The notes beneath the pieces were generated by a model that was not told where the DNA came from, did no database searches, and saw nothing but the letters and a program-made list of their open reading frames with translations. Below, one piece after another: positions 10,192 to 22,836 of a DNA stretch of 64,000 nt; position 1 is the stretch's first letter, and each line of letters begins with the position of its first letter. A program made the translations under genes and the position numbers. The DNA is from Terfezia claveryi (taxonomy: Eukaryota > Ascomycota > Pezizomycetes > Pezizales > Pezizaceae), in contig WHUX01000087.1 of NCBI GenBank assembly GCA_015179025.1, positions 124,001 through 188,000 on the forward strand. The letters run 5' to 3'.

Positions 10192-13100
10192 CTATCATGG
10201 GTCATTTATCTTTGTCTGCATTTTCTTTGCCTGCATCTATGTCTGTTGATGAATCTCACTTGTTTGGTGAGCATTTTGTAGTACCAATAACTGTTAAATT
10301 CAATGGTAAAACAGTAGTAACATCAGCTCTTATAGATTGTGGTGCTTCGGGGATAGCCTTCATTAATCAGACCTTCGTCAGTAAAAACTCCATACCAACC
10401 TCCAAGCTAAAGACCCTCCGCCTTCTTGATGTCATTGACGGCCGCCCTATCTCTTCTAGGGCTATTACCCACCTTGCGTGTCTGCCCAGTGCCATTGGAA
10501 ACCATTCGGAAGACCTCCCAATGTTCATGACTAAACTAAAATATCCAATTGTCCTTGGGATCCCTGGCTCAGAATGCACGATATGTCAGTCAGCTTCAGC
10601 TCTTATACCTTGCAATTCAACAGCCATTATTGCAGAACAAACTGTGGAGGTCCAAAAATCACCATCACGGGGCTATGTGCATTACCACCCCCGATAATCC
10701 ACCCAACCCAGGTGGTACACCAGCCCGCGCACATCAATGCTGCTCACTGCCTGCTTCCCCTATTCCCCCCGTTCCCCCCGTTCCTCCATTCCCCTGTTCC
10801 CCCTATTCCCCCTTTCAACCCCCCCAAAGCCCCTGAATATTAGCTTTATGGGGCAGGGGCTTTCGCTTACCTTACTAGAAGGCACAAGCTGAAGGCTCAT
10901 GCCCTGTCCATACACGAGGTGAATCTGGAGATTAATAAGACACGGTCGAAGGAGGAGTGGAAGTCCATGGTACCGACGAATACCACGAATTCATCGACCT
11001 GTTCTCGGAAAAGGCCGCAGAAAAGCTCGCACCCCACTGGCCATATGACCATACTATTCCGCTGATAGAGGGTAAGACCCCCCCCTATGGGCCCCTCTAC
11101 GGAATGTCCCGGTTGGAGCTGGAAGGTTGAAGAAATACTTGGAGGAAAACCTTAACAAGAGCTTCATTCACCACAGCTCCTCACCAGCAGGTGCTCCAGT
11201 GCTTTTCGTGAAGAAGTCGGATGGCTCCCTTCGGTTGTGTGTTGATTATCATGGCCTGAACGAAATAACGGTCAAAAACAGATACCTCCTACCTCTGATC
11301 CAGGAGACATTAGCCAGGCTTTCCAAGGCGAAATGGTTTACCAAATTGGACTTACGAGGGGCGTACAACCTGGTATGGATCGCCGAAGGGAGGAGTGGAA
11401 AACGGCCTTCCGGACATGTTACGGCCACTTCGAGTACAATGTCATGCCCTTTGGCCTAACCAACGCCCCTGCCTCCTTCCAGCACTTCATCAATAACACC
11501 TTACGGGACTTTCTGGATGTGTTCTGTATGGCTTACCTCGATGATATCTTGATTTATTCAGACACCCTGGCAGAGCACAAGATTCATGTCCGGCAGGTAT
11601 TGGAGAAGCTAGAGCAAGCTGGGTTGTACCTCAAGCCTGAGAAATGCGAGTTCTATGTGCAGGAGGTTAAGTATCTAGGGTTGATCATCACCACGGAAGG
11701 TATTAGAATGGACCCTGCCAAGGTCACCGCCGTTCAGGAATGGGAAATCCCAGCAAATCTCAAGGATGTCCAGGCCTTCCTGGAATTCGCCAACTTTTAC
11801 CGACGGTTCATTCTAGGATATTCCAAGATTGTGGCCCCCCTCACAGCCCTGACCAAAAAGGACCGGCGATTCCACTGGAGTCCAGAAGCCCAATCCGCCT
11901 TCCAGAACTTCAAGGAAGCCTTCTGCTCAGCATCCATACTAGCTCACTTTGATCCCAATAGCAAGTGTATCGTGAAAACAGATGCCTCCGACTATGTCTC
12001 CGCCGGAATCCTGTCCCAGTATGTCAATGAAGTCCTCTACCCGGTGGCCTATTTCTCCAAAAAGCACTCCTCGGCGGAGTGTAATTACGAGATCTATAAT
12101 AAGGAATTAATGGCCATTGTCTGAGCTTTTGAGGAATGGAGGCCTCACCTGGAGTCAGCTAAGGGGATTATCGAGGTGTTGTCCGATCATAAGAACCTTG
12201 AGTATTTCACCACCACCAAACTGCTTAACCGACAGCAGGCCAGGTGGTCGGAGTTCTTATTTCGGTTCAACTTCAAGGTCAAATACCGGCCAGGCAAGGC
12301 TGGTGGAAAACCGGACGCCTTGACTAGGAGATCAGGTGACCTCCCTAAAGGGGGGGATGAAAGGCTAAAATACCAAAATCAGGTGGTACTGAAACCTGAA
12401 AATCTTGACCTGGCGGCCAATACCCTTGCGGAAGCTGAGGCTGAGGCTGATGCAGAAGCTGAGGCTGACCTCCAACAACTAGTGAGACAGGCATATGAGG
12501 ACGACCCCCTGGCCAAGGAAATTATCACCGCAGTGGATTCTGGCCAGCGCCGCCACCCCAAGATCTTCTTAGCTGAGTGTACCGTCCAGGAAGGCCTCCT
12601 CTACCACCTCGAATGGCTGTATGTGCCGGAAGGAGAGCTGCGCTTTCGATTGATCAAGGAACACCATGACAGCCTGGTTGCAGGTCACCCTGGAGTGGCC
12701 AAAACATTAGAGCTTCTGGCCAAGGAATACATATGGATTGACCAACGGAAGGACGTGGAGCGGTACATACGGAACTGCCATGTTTGCAAGCGTGCTAAGC
12801 CTGTCCGCCATGCCCCGTATGGGACCCTGAAACCTCTGGATATCCCTGATCGGCCATGGCTGCACCTGACTATGGACTTCGTGACAGGGTTGCCAGAAGA
12901 TTCAGGGTTCAATGCCATCTTGATAGTGGTAGATCGGTTGACGAAAATGAGGCATGTTATACCTTGCCGGGATACCTGCTCCACCCCAGAGTTAGCCAAT
13001 CTCTACCTCAACAATGTATTCCGATACCATGGCCTTCCTGAGTCGATCGTATCCGACCGTGGCCCTCAGTTTACCTCAGAATTCCAGCAAGCCTTCTGCG

Positions 13101-13923
13101 AACTTCTGGGGATCAAAGTACGCCTGTCAACGGCATATCACCCCCAGATGGATGGCCAATCGGAGAGGATGAACGCCATTATGGAGCAATATCTGCGGGC
13201 CTTTGTCAACTACCAGCAGGATAACTGGGTTTCGCTGCTGGCCACCTGCGAATTCGCCGCGAACAACCAGTTCTCGGAATCCTCCAAAAACTCTCCTTTC
13301 CTGGCCAATTACGGTTGGTACCCCCGATTCGTGGACACCCTAGCTCCCCTGCAGAAAGCCCAACCCCCAGCTAAGGAATTCGCAGCCGGAATCGCTGAGC
13401 TCCACTCGACCCTGAAGGCAGAGCTGAGGTATGCGCAAGCCAGGCAAGTCGAATATGCCAACAGCTCACGGTTGCCAACCCCCAGATATCAGCCAGGCGA
13501 CAAAGTATGGCTCTCCAGCCGGCACTTCCAAACAGAACGGCCCTCCCGTAAGCTCGACTACAAGTTCCTGGGTCCATTTGAGGTATTGGCTACTGTGGGC
13601 ACTCATACCTACTGCCTGAGGTTCTCCAAGGACATCAAACGACATCCAGTCGTCCATGTCTCCGAGATCGAGCCTGCTGCTAGCGACCCTCTCCCCGGCC
13701 AGAAACACCCTCCACCTCCCCCGTAGTTATCGAAGGTGAGGAGGAATGGGAGGTAGAGGAAGTGCTGGACTCCCGAAGAAGGTATAGGCACCTGCAATAT
13801 AAGGTCAAATGGCTGGGAGATGAGGAGACGACCTGGCAACCAGCGGAGGACCTGGAAAACGCACAGGACTTGGTCACCTTGTTCCACCAGCGTTACCTCT
13901 GGAAGCCTCGCCCCAGCCAATGA
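10147..13923 (+). pseudogene. pol of Gypsy copy 1: protease, RT, RNase H, integrase, chromodomain (broken)
   Basis: After the frameshift site the frame encodes an aspartic protease with ALIDCGASG (about 10330). A proline-rich variable linker follows (10740-10835), then reverse transcriptase (about 11130-11720, catalytic YLDD at 11533-11544), RNase H (about 11850-12320), and an Ala-Glu/Asp linker (12430-12470). The integrase has its HH-CC zinc region (about 12660-12800) and DDE core ([15 protein letters not shown]). A chromodomain lies at about 13738-13900 and a stop at 13921. Breaks seen against copies 2 and 3 are: 1-base deletions near 10563, 11385 and 13723, a frame change before RT, and CGA to TGA at 12122-12124. 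The run 12176-13726 is still open, so integrase is the best-preserved part. Confidence 0.9.
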
Positions 13924-14131
13924 TGTTCTTGTCATCCTGGAATTGGTTATTAGGGTTGTTTTGTCGCTGTTGTTATTGTCATTGTTGTTGGGATTATTGT
14001 TGGTATGTACTTCTGGCGTTGGGGTTGTGTTATAGGTTATTGGTTTTAGTCGCCTGTTTTGTTTGTTTGTTTTTGTCTTGCCTTTCGCCTTGTCTTTCAT
14101 CGCTGGGGCTCCGAGCCTAAAGAGGGGATAG

Positions 14132-14654
14132 TGTCACAACTGTCCTTTCCTAGCCGGGTTTGAGAGTCGGACGGAATCCGTTGATTGATATCGTTGTTAT
14201 CTCTGTTCCTGTGATAAGGGGTCTCGGAAACCTTATTCCTTCCAGTGGCCTTGGCCAGCCAGGAAGGAATCCTGTATATATAGCTTGCTCTCTCCGCCCT
14301 CTCGTTGGATCCCCATCCAACGTCTTATATATCCAATATAGGGCCTTGCTTCTCTCCACATTGGTGCATCTCCCTTGTGCACCTCCTCGCCTTATCTCTG
14401 CAGCCCAGCTGCCTCTCTTGACACACGCGGCAACTGCTTCCGCGTGTCTCATGTCCCTTGCCCTCTGCCTCTCTTACCTCTTGCCCTTGCCTTCCGTCTC
14501 AGCCTCCCCCTGGTCACACACGTAGCGTTCCTATGTATGTCTTACCCTAGCCTTTCCTCAAATCACACATGTAGTGCTCCTACGTGTGCGATTGCCCCTT
14601 GCCACTTCCCCGGCGTACCTCTTGGTCACCTTGTCCCCCAGAGCCCTCGTTACA
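14132..14654 (+). repeat. 3' LTR of Gypsy copy 1
   Basis: Begins TGTCACAACTG right after the purine tract and ends CGTTACA, followed by the target duplication ATTTA. It differs from the 5' LTR by scattered point changes, mostly transitions, so the insertion is not recent. Confidence 0.95.
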
Positions 14655-16599
14655 ATTTATATATTCAAGTTAGTATACATGTTGTATTTAAGTCTATATT
14701 TTACTGGAGCTATTTAAGTAGGCCCTTTTATTAGCTACTTGTTTTTTTATTTTTACTAATACTTATCTTTGCAAAACTTATCTTTAAGAGTAACTAGAAC
14801 TAGATAAAAGAATTCTGTTAAGATATTTAGTTTGTATAATCTAGTTTGTTAATAATATACTATATCTACTTCTTAGAACTTAGCTATATGGTTCTAAGAG
14901 AGAACTATTAGAGCTGATATATTAAGTTTAAAATTAATGGAATATAGCTGATTTGTTTACCTTTTAATTACAAACAAATTATTTATATTAGCTTTATTTA
15001 CTAACTAGTACTTAGGGCTAGAACATATAATATAGCTATGATTTTAGTTTAGATTTATATACTCTAGTTAGATACTAAAAGTAAGAATATTTTATTCAAT
15101 ATCTTATTCTAGAGGTTTTACTATACTTAATAATTTGATATAAATCTATTTTATACTAATTAAGCTTTACCTAGTAGTAGTACTTTAGTTACTATATATT
15201 AAAGGTTATATAATAATACTACTAGGTTAGAATAGTAGATATTTAATATAAAAGAATCTATATGATTAAAACTTTTAGATCTACTTTAGCTTCTTTTTTC
15301 TTTTAGAATTAAGATAAAATAAAATAAATAAAATTACTATACTTTAAACTTTTATAATCTTTTAAATTATAACTTAGAAATATTTTTTTTAATATTTAAA
15401 CCTTACTATAGTTCTTAATTTTCTTAATATCTTTTCTCTTTTTTATATCTTCTTTTTTTATATTTTTTTTTCTTCTTTATCTCTTTTATTTTCTCTATTT
15501 TTTTACTCTAACTTAAAAGATAGTAATAATAGTAAATATAATAAAATTTATTAAACTTAATAGTATCAATTATTAAAACTAGTTTAATAAAATATATTTA
15601 TTATTAATCTTTAAAACTTTTATAATATAATATATAAAGATATTTTTTCTATAATATATATTAAATAAAAAGCTATATAGAATAAATAATCGTAATATAC
15701 TTATTTTTTAATTTATTAATTTTATAAATAAGACCAAGCTAGATTATATATTAATATAAGAATAAATATTTAGGTATAGAAAATTTTATTAATAAGATAT
15801 ACTTTAAATAATATTTCTAATATAATATAAATAGAAAAAGTATTTAGTTAAGTCTAAAAGATTTATTAATAGAGTATAAAATAATAGATAAGACAAGTAT
15901 TTCTTTAAACTATTTAATTTAATAATATAGGTATTAAGGTACTAAATAATAAAATTATTTATAGAATTTTAAATAGTTTAGAATAAGAATTTAAAATTTA
16001 AAATATTCTTTATATATAAGATTTAGTTTACTAATAGTAAATATAGTCTTTTAATAACTATTAGTTATTGAAAGTAACTATTTAGAAAATATAATAATAG
16101 GTATATAAGTTTAAAATATCTAGATATAAGTTACTATACTTTTATTATAATATTCTACCTATATAAAATACTATAGTAGTCTAATAATTGTTTATTTTAT
16201 TAAGTTAAAAGTTAGGATATATATAGTAAGTATATAGTATATATTTTTATTATAATATAATTATAGAATAGTTAAATACAAATTAATTATTTAGTATAAC
16301 TTAGTTTAATTAATAGTTATTAACTTATAAATTACTAGTATCTAAGTTCAATTTTATAAGTTACTATCTTTTTTTTTGCTATATACTTTTATTAAATAAA
16401 TATATCATTAGTTATCTAAGGATAACTAAGTACTATAGATAAATTATAATTAAAACATCCTTATTAACTAATCTTTTTATAATAATGAATAGGGTCTCCA
16501 TACTTTTTAGTAAATAATATATCTATCCAACTATACTAATTGAACTATTAAAACTAAAAGTATTATAAACATACTCTATAAGTAATATAAGTAAGATTA
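14655..16599. other. strongly AT-rich, mutated DNA without a recognisable feature
   Basis: Almost pure A/T with TA, TTA and ATA words dominating and very few CG pairs. That is the appearance of old repeats after heavy RIP-like mutation. No coding frame of meaning is seen. It probably contains the left end of the pogo/Fot1 element whose transposase becomes readable from about 16600. Confidence 0.6.
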
Positions 16600-17181
16600 A
16601 TTATAAGAAAAAGCTATAGCAAGCAATATAGTATGCTTAATAGGAGCCAGATATACCCACCTCCTAATTTGTAGCTCTATATAGGATAAATATATATACA
16701 CTAGATTAACAACTTGCAGAAACCATAATAGACTATACTATAGGTATTAGAAACAAGTAGTTATTTAATGTTAAAGAAGAGAAAGCAATTGTAGAGCATG
16801 CAAAATTGATAGCAGATACTAGATTTCTACTAAATTATTAGCTTTTATAAGGAATAGTATAACATATAGTTAATAAGAAGTAAATAGTCTAATGAAGTTA
16901 AAGGAAGGGTATTGTAAACCCTTAATTATTAACTACTAACTCTTAACTCCATTGGGAGAAATACTTATAATAATAAGAAGTAATAAGCTTTATAGCTTCC
17001 TCTAATTCTATAAACTCAATAGTCCCTATTATAACTTCTAAGTTGTCCTCCATAACTCTTTATGTCATTAGTACTTATTTGATTGATCAGTTTTTAGAGT
17101 ACAATTCAAAGTTCAAAAAGATCTATATCTACTACTAGAAGAGAGCTTATACAGCTACCTATAATAATATAGAACTCTAAT
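16600..17181 (+). pseudogene. pogo/Fot1-type transposase relic, piece 1 (N-terminal DNA-binding part)
   Basis: Conceptual reading around 16620-17150 gives an N-terminal helix-turn-helix followed by the CENP-B/Tc5-type block (EEKAIVEHAKLIADTRF, then HIVNKK) typical of Fot1/pogo transposases. Many stop codons interrupt it, most explainable as CAG/CAA to TAG/TAA. It stops at 17181 where Gypsy copy 2 begins and resumes at 23316. The bases at the junction are CTAAT. Confidence 0.65.
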
Positions 17182-17698
17182 TGTAACGTGGGCTCTAGGA
17201 ACAAGGCGACCAAGGGGTACGCCGGGGAGAAGGCAGAGGCTAGGGCAAGACACACGTAGGAACGCTATGTGTGTGACTAGGGGAAGGCTGGGACGGAGGG
17301 TAAGGGCAAGAGGCAAGAGGGGCAGAGGACAAAGGATACGAGACACGCGGAAGCAGTTGCTGCGTGTGTCAAGGGAGGCAGCTGGGCTGCAGAGACAAGG
17401 CGAGACAAGGAGGTGCACAAGGGAGATGCACCAACGTGGAGAGAAGCAAGGCCCTGTATTAGATATACAAGACGTTGGATGGGGATCCAACGAGAGGGCG
17501 GAGGGACGAAGATATATATACATGATTCCAGGCCAAGGCCGTAGAAGGAATAAGCTTCCCAAGATTCCTATCTCGGAAGCTAAGATAACAATCACCCATC
17601 GACGACACCCGAACAAGCCTGTTCGAGTGTCAAAACAGCACGACACCCGAACAAGCCTGTTCGAGTGTCAAATCAAGACTAAGAACACGGTTGTGACA
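17182..17698 (-). repeat. 3' LTR of Gypsy copy 2 (517 bases, two palindromes)
   Basis: Reads TGTCACAACCG...GTTACA on the minus strand. Near its U3 start it carries two tandem copies of a 38-base unit containing a 28-bp imperfect palindrome (arms GACACCCGAACA / TGTTCGAGTGTC). The 5' LTR has only one copy. Confidence 0.93.
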
Positions 17699-19381
17699 CT
17701 ATCCCCCCTTTAGGCTAGAGCTCCAGCGACTAGGAGGCCTGGGCACGATAACCAGCAAAATCAACACAGGAAACAACAACAAAGGCAACGACAAGGATTC
17801 CAACTCCAAACAACAAGAAGAACGAGGAAAGCGAGAAGAACGAGAAGAACGAGAGTTGGACGGGCTCCACCGTATGACTCTCAAAAGACACAACATCATT
17901 CTATTGGGCGAGGCTTCCTTGGGTATTGCTGGTGGAATAGGGCGACCAAATCCTGCGCATTCTCCAAGTCCTCTGCGGGTTGCCAGGTAGCCTCCTCATC
18001 CCCTAACCACTTGACCTTATACTGAACTCGTCCATAGCATTTTCTTGAGTCCAGTACCTCCTCAACCTCCTACTCCTCTTCACCTGCAATCACCACTGGA
18101 GGAGGTGGGGAGTGCTTTTGCCCGGGAAGGGGATCGTCGGCAGCTGGCTCGATCTCCGAGACATGAACGACCGGATGGCGCTTGATATCCTTGGGAAACC
18201 TCAGCTGATAAGCATGAGTGCCCACAGCTGCTAACACCTCGTAGGGGCCTAGGAACTTGTGATCCAGCTTACGAGATGGCCGTTCCGTTCGGAAGTACCT
18301 GCTGGAGAGCCATACTTGGTCCCCTAGGTAGTATTTAGGAGCTGGCAACCGGGACCCATTGGCATACTCTGCTTGCCTGGCTTGGGCGTAGGCCAACTCA
18401 GCCTTCAAGGTAGCATGGAGTTTTGTGATCTCTGTTGCGAAGTCCTTGGCTGGGGCATTCTCCCTGGCCTTGCGCAGAGGTGCCAGGGAGTCTATGAACC
18501 GAGGGTGCCAGCCATAATTGGCCAGGAATAGGGAGGTCTTCAGGGTCTTGGAGAAGTGGTTGTTGGCGGAAAACTCGCAGGTTGCCAGTAACGAAACCCA
18601 GTTATTCTGCTGATAATTGATGTACGCCCTCAGATACTGCTCCATGATGGTGTTCATGCGTTCTGACTGGCCATCAGTCTGAGGGTGGTATGCCGTGGAC
18701 AGGTGTACTTCAATACCCAGCAGCTCACAGAAGGTTCTCCAGAAGTCGGCGACGAACTGAGGGCCGCGCTCTGAGACAACCGACGCCGGGAGGCCATGGT
18801 AACGGAAGACATTATTCAGGTAAAGAGATGCCAATTCAGGGGCTAAGCAGGTGTCTCGACAGGGTATCACATGCCTCATTTTTGTCAATCGATCCACTAC
18901 CATTAAGATGGCATTGAATTCCGAGTCTTCTGGCAATCTGGTGACGAAGTCCATAGTCAGGTGATGCTAGGGTTGTTCTGGGACTTCCAGGGGCTTCAGG
19001 GTACCATACGGAGCATGGCAGGTGGGTTTGGCACGCTTGCAGACATGACAATTCCGTATGTACCGCTCCACCTCCTTCCGTTGGTCAATCCACGTATATT
19101 GCCTAGCTAGTAGCTCTAACGTTTTAGCTACTCCAGGATGACCCGCAGCTAGGGTATCATGGTGTTCCTTGATCAGCTGCATCCATAGCTCTCCTTCAGG
19201 TATATAGAGCCGATCTAGGTGGTATAGGAGGCCGTCCTGAGTGGTGCACTCGGCTAGGGAAATCTTGGTGTGACGGCGCTGTCCAGACTCCACTGCAGCG
19301 ATTATATCCTTAACCAGGTCGTCCTCCGCATATGCCCGTTGTATCTGCAGAAGGAGATCTGCTTCTGGGTTCGCTTCAGCT

Positions 19382-19426
19382 TTAGCATCAGCATCAGCAT
19401 CAGCATCAGCATCAGCATCAGCATCG
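19382..19426 (-). repeat. hexanucleotide-type repeat coding an Ala-Asp linker
   Basis: GCATCA repeats on the + strand encode alternating Asp-Ala on the minus strand, between RNase H and integrase. Copies 1 and 3 have Ala-Glu/Asp repeats of different length at the same place, so the linker length is variable while its acidic character is kept. Confidence 0.8.
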
Positions 19427-21571
19427 CTAGTGGCCGCCAGGTTGAGATTTTCAGGTTTCAGTACCACCTTATTTTGGTACTTCAGCCTTTCATCTCCCCC
19501 TTTAGGGAGATCTCCTGATCTCCTGGTCAGTGCATCCGGCTTACCCCCAGCTTTTCCAGGCCGATACTTGATCTTGAAGTTGAATCGAGATAAGAACTCC
19601 GACCACCTAGCCTGCCGTCGGTTCAGCAGCTTAGTGGTGGTGAAGTACTCAAGATTCTTATGATTGGATAGCACCTCGATGATCCCCTTGGCTGACTCCA
19701 GGTGTGGCCTCCACTCCTCGAACGCTCGCACAATGGCCATTAACTCTTTATCATAGATTTCATAATTACACTCAGCCGGAGAGTGCTTTTTTGAGAAGTA
19801 TGCCACTGGGTAGAGGATCCCATTGACATACTGAGACAAGATTCCCGCGGAGACATTGTCGGAGGCGTCAGTCTCCACGATACATTCACTGTCCGGATCG
19901 AAATGGGCCAGGATCGGTACTGAGCAGAAAGCTTCCTTGAGGTTCTGGAAGGCAGATTGGGCTTCTGGATTCCAGTCGAAGCGCCGGTCTTTCTTGGTCA
20001 GGGTGGTGACGGGGGCTACGATCTTCGAATACCCTAGAATGAACCGCCGGTAAAAGTTAGCGAACCCCAGGAAGGCTTGGACATCCTTAAGATTTGCTGG
20101 GATTTGCCATTCCTGGACAGCGGCAACCTTGGTGGAATCCATCCTGATACCTTCGGTAGTGATAATCAACCCCAGATACTTGACCTCCTGCATATGAAAC
20201 TCACATTTCTCGGGCTTGAGGTATAATCCGGCTTGCTCCAGCTTTTCCAGCACTTGTCGGACATGGATTTTGTGCTCTGCCAGGGTGTCTGAATAGATCA
20301 GGATATCGTCTAGGTAGGCTGTGCAGAACACATCTAAAAAGTCTCGTAGGGTATCATTAATAAAGTGCTGGAAAGAGGCCAGGGCGTTGGTTAAGCCGAA
20401 AGGCATGACATTGTACTCGAAGTGCCTGTACCGGGTACAGAAGGCCGTTTTCCACTCTTCACCTTCAGCTATTCGGACCAGGTTATAGGCTCCCCTCAAA
20501 TCCAATTTAGTGAACCATTTTGCCTTGGAGAGCCTGGCTAATGTTTCCTGGATCAGAGGTAGGGGGTACCTGTTCTTGACCGTTATCTCGTTCAGGCCAC
20601 GATAATCAACACACAACCGAAGAAAGCCATCCGACTTCTTCACGAACAGCACCGGGGCACCCGCTGGAGAGGAGCTATGGCGAATGAAGCTCTTGTTGAG
20701 GTTTTCCTCCAGATACTTTTTCAGTGCTTCCAGTTCCATCCCGGACATCCCATAGAGAGGTCCATAAGGGGGGTCTTACCTTCTACTAGCGGGATTGTGT
20801 GGTCGTATGGTCAATGGGGGGCAAGCTTCTCCGCGGCTTTCTCAGAGAACAAGTCAATGAATTCGTGGTATTCACCCGGCACCATGGACTTCCATTCTTC
20901 CTTGGACCGCAGCTTATTGATTTCTAGGTTAACTTCGCAGATTGATAGAGTATGGGCTTTCAGCTTGTGCCTTCTGGTAAGGTAAGCAAAGGCCCCTGCT
21001 CCAATGAAGTTGATATCGAGGGGTTTTAGTGGGGGGGTTTCTGCCATCACCTGGCTAGGATCCTCTATCAGGGGTGGTAGGGCACATAATCCTTTAACGG
21101 CAGTCTGTGGGGCACCGCAGTGCTTCTCGCAATACCTGCTATTAAAGTTCAAGGTGTAAGAGCCAAAGTTAACGGAGACATCATGCATTCGGAGCCAGGG
21201 GATCCCCAGGACAATGGGGTATTTGAGCTTGGTTACAAACATGGGGAGGCTTTCAGAATGGTCTCCAATGGCACTAGGTAGGCATGCGAGGTCGGTAATA
21301 GCCCCGGAAGAGATAGGTCGGCCATCAATGACATCAAGAAGGCGGGGGGTCTTTAGCTTGGCTGTTGGTATCGAATTTTTACTGACAAAGGTCTGATCAA
21401 TGAAGGCTATTCCTGAAGCACCACAATCTATGAGAGCTGATGTTACCACTGTTTTACCATTGAATTTAACAGTTATTGGTACTACAAAATGCTCACCAAA
21501 CAAGCGAGATTCCTTAACAGACATAGATGCAGGAACAGAGAAAGACGACAAAGACAAATGACCCAGGATAG

Positions 21572-21617
21572 GTCCCTTGCTAGTGTCAGTAACTAGGCAA
21601 GGGACTCCACTTTTCCC
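21572..21617 (-). promoter_or_regulatory. gag-pol -1 ribosomal frameshift signal of copy 2
   Basis: On the minus strand G GGA AAA (21617-21611) in the gag frame is followed by a 5-base spacer and the same 9-bp stem as copy 1 (GTCCCTTGC at 21605-21597 with GCAAGGGAC at 21580-21572). Gag and pol overlap here in the -1 relation. Confidence 0.75.
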
Positions 21618-22801
21618 GACTCTTCCAGGGTCTCGGATATCGCATGTACGGCCAAGGAGCGGTTTTTGCAGAGGGGACAGGCCGCGATGAAGTGGTCCCC
21701 TTTCCCACAGGCAATGCATAACCCATTGTTGCGGTGACGTTCCCTCTCTTCTTGTGTCAGGCGGGGCCTTCCTGATGATAAATCCATGGGGGTGGTGCCG
21801 CCCGCCACCAGAGATGGGTGGGCTGGCTTATTGGCTGTAGCTTGAGTCTGAGGGCTAGGGTTCTGGGGTCGAGTTTGTTGCTGGGGGTGCTGGGTTTTCA
21901 CAGGAGGCCGATAGGTACTGGGGGCGCTGACCTGGACTCTCAATCTAGCCATCTTTTGCTCCATCTTGGATGCCTGATCAATGAATTTATCCAGGGTTTT
22001 AACATCTGGAGATTGGAGGAGGGCCTGTTTGAGCTCAATATTGAGGCCTTCCTCGAACTGTTCCAGCTTCACCCAATCGTTCCACTCTACCTCTGCTGCC
22101 AACCTTGAGAATTCTGCCACGTATGTTGAGAGGTCATGGCCCTTCTGTTTTAGTGCTCGGAGAGCGCGAGTTGCCGTACCCACAGGGTCTGGGTCTCCGA
22201 AGGCACGGTCGAGGATTGTGAGCAGAGCAGCAACATCAGAGAGGTTGAAGCAGTCATCGAGCATATAGGGTTGGACTTGGTCCAAAGCTCTGCCCTCTAA
22301 TAGGCCGTATATATAAGCTAATTGGTGCTGAACGGTAGGGAATTTTGCAGCGTCCCCAGTTAGTTTGATTTTGATGGAATTTTTCCAGGCTTTCAGGCAA
22401 GTCCTGTCCCCATTGAACTTTGGCGGGGTAGGGAGATCCTGGGTCTTGGGTGCCTATAATGCTTGGGGTGCTGGGGCTGCTTGGATTGTGTCCAGGACTC
22501 TATTCAGGCTCTGGATGGTCCTTCTTTCATTGATCAAGTCGTTCTGGGCGGTTGCGAGGTCAGCCTGGCAGGAGAGGAGGTCTTCGGTGAGTATCGTGAC
22601 CTCGTCATTAGTTCTGGTCTGTTTTTGTTGGCCTTCATGTATGGCTAATTCCAGTCGTTGGCCTAAGGCATCCGCCGCCAGGTATATATCGATAATGGTC
22701 TGACGATAGCTGCCGAAATCGTCCTGGTTCATGGGAATGGGTAGAGCTTGCCAGGCTCGAAATCTGGCTGCGAGCGCGGGGGTGGTGTCTTGGGCAGCCA
22801 T
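21593..22801 (-). pseudogene. gag of Gypsy copy 2, one nonsense codon
   Basis: Starts at the ATG 22801-22799, 36 bases after the 5' LTR. The frame stays open to a TAG at 22454-22456, then continues in the same frame through the capsid region (DQVQPYMLDD, TYVAEFSRLAAEV) to the nucleocapsid zinc knuckle CIACGKGDHFIAAC (C-X2-C-X4-H-X4-C). It ends at 21593 downstream of the frameshift heptamer. Apart from the single TAG it would be a complete gag of about 400 residues. Confidence 0.88.
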
Positions 22802-22836
22802 TGAGCGTACTGGTTGATCAGAGTGATCTAATGTAG

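Larger units (their letters stand above)
8480..14654 (+). mobile_element. Ty3/Gypsy chromovirus, copy 1 (full length, inactivated)
   Basis: A 6175-base LTR retrotransposon with both LTRs (522 and 523 bases, TGTCACAA...GTTACA) and a perfect 5-bp target duplication ATTTA at 8475-8479 and 14655-14659. The order inside is gag, aspartic protease, reverse transcriptase, RNase H, integrase, chromodomain, which defines a Ty3/Gypsy chromovirus. A purine tract AAAGAGGGGATA ends just before the 3' LTR. The primer-binding site next to the 5' LTR could not be matched to a tRNA. Coding is broken by at least three nonsense codons and several 1-base deletions. It is closely related to the copies at 17182-23315 and 31863-38091. 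Confidence 0.95.
17896..21617 (-). pseudogene. pol of Gypsy copy 2: protease to chromodomain, three nonsense codons
   Basis: Entered by -1 frameshift at 21611-21617. Protease with ALIDCGASG lies at about 21400-21440. Reverse transcriptase with YLDD at 20305-20316 and RNase H follow. A linker of repeated Ala-Asp codons (19382-19426) precedes the integrase zinc region ([11 protein letters not shown]) and DDE core, then GPY/F and the chromodomain. Three stops interrupt one continuous frame: CGA to TGA at 20811-20813, TGG to TAG at 18967-18969 in the integrase, and TGG to TAG at 18070-18072 at the start of the chromodomain. All three are G:C to A:T transitions and the RT-RNase H block between them is intact. 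The terminal stop is 17896-17898. Confidence 0.9.

Noticed and set aside
17155..17713. Long open frames on both strands inside LTRs, repeated in every LTR copy
   Set aside because: They recur only because the LTR recurs; composition is GC-rich with few stops, starts and ends cross LTR edges, and no protein family is recognised.
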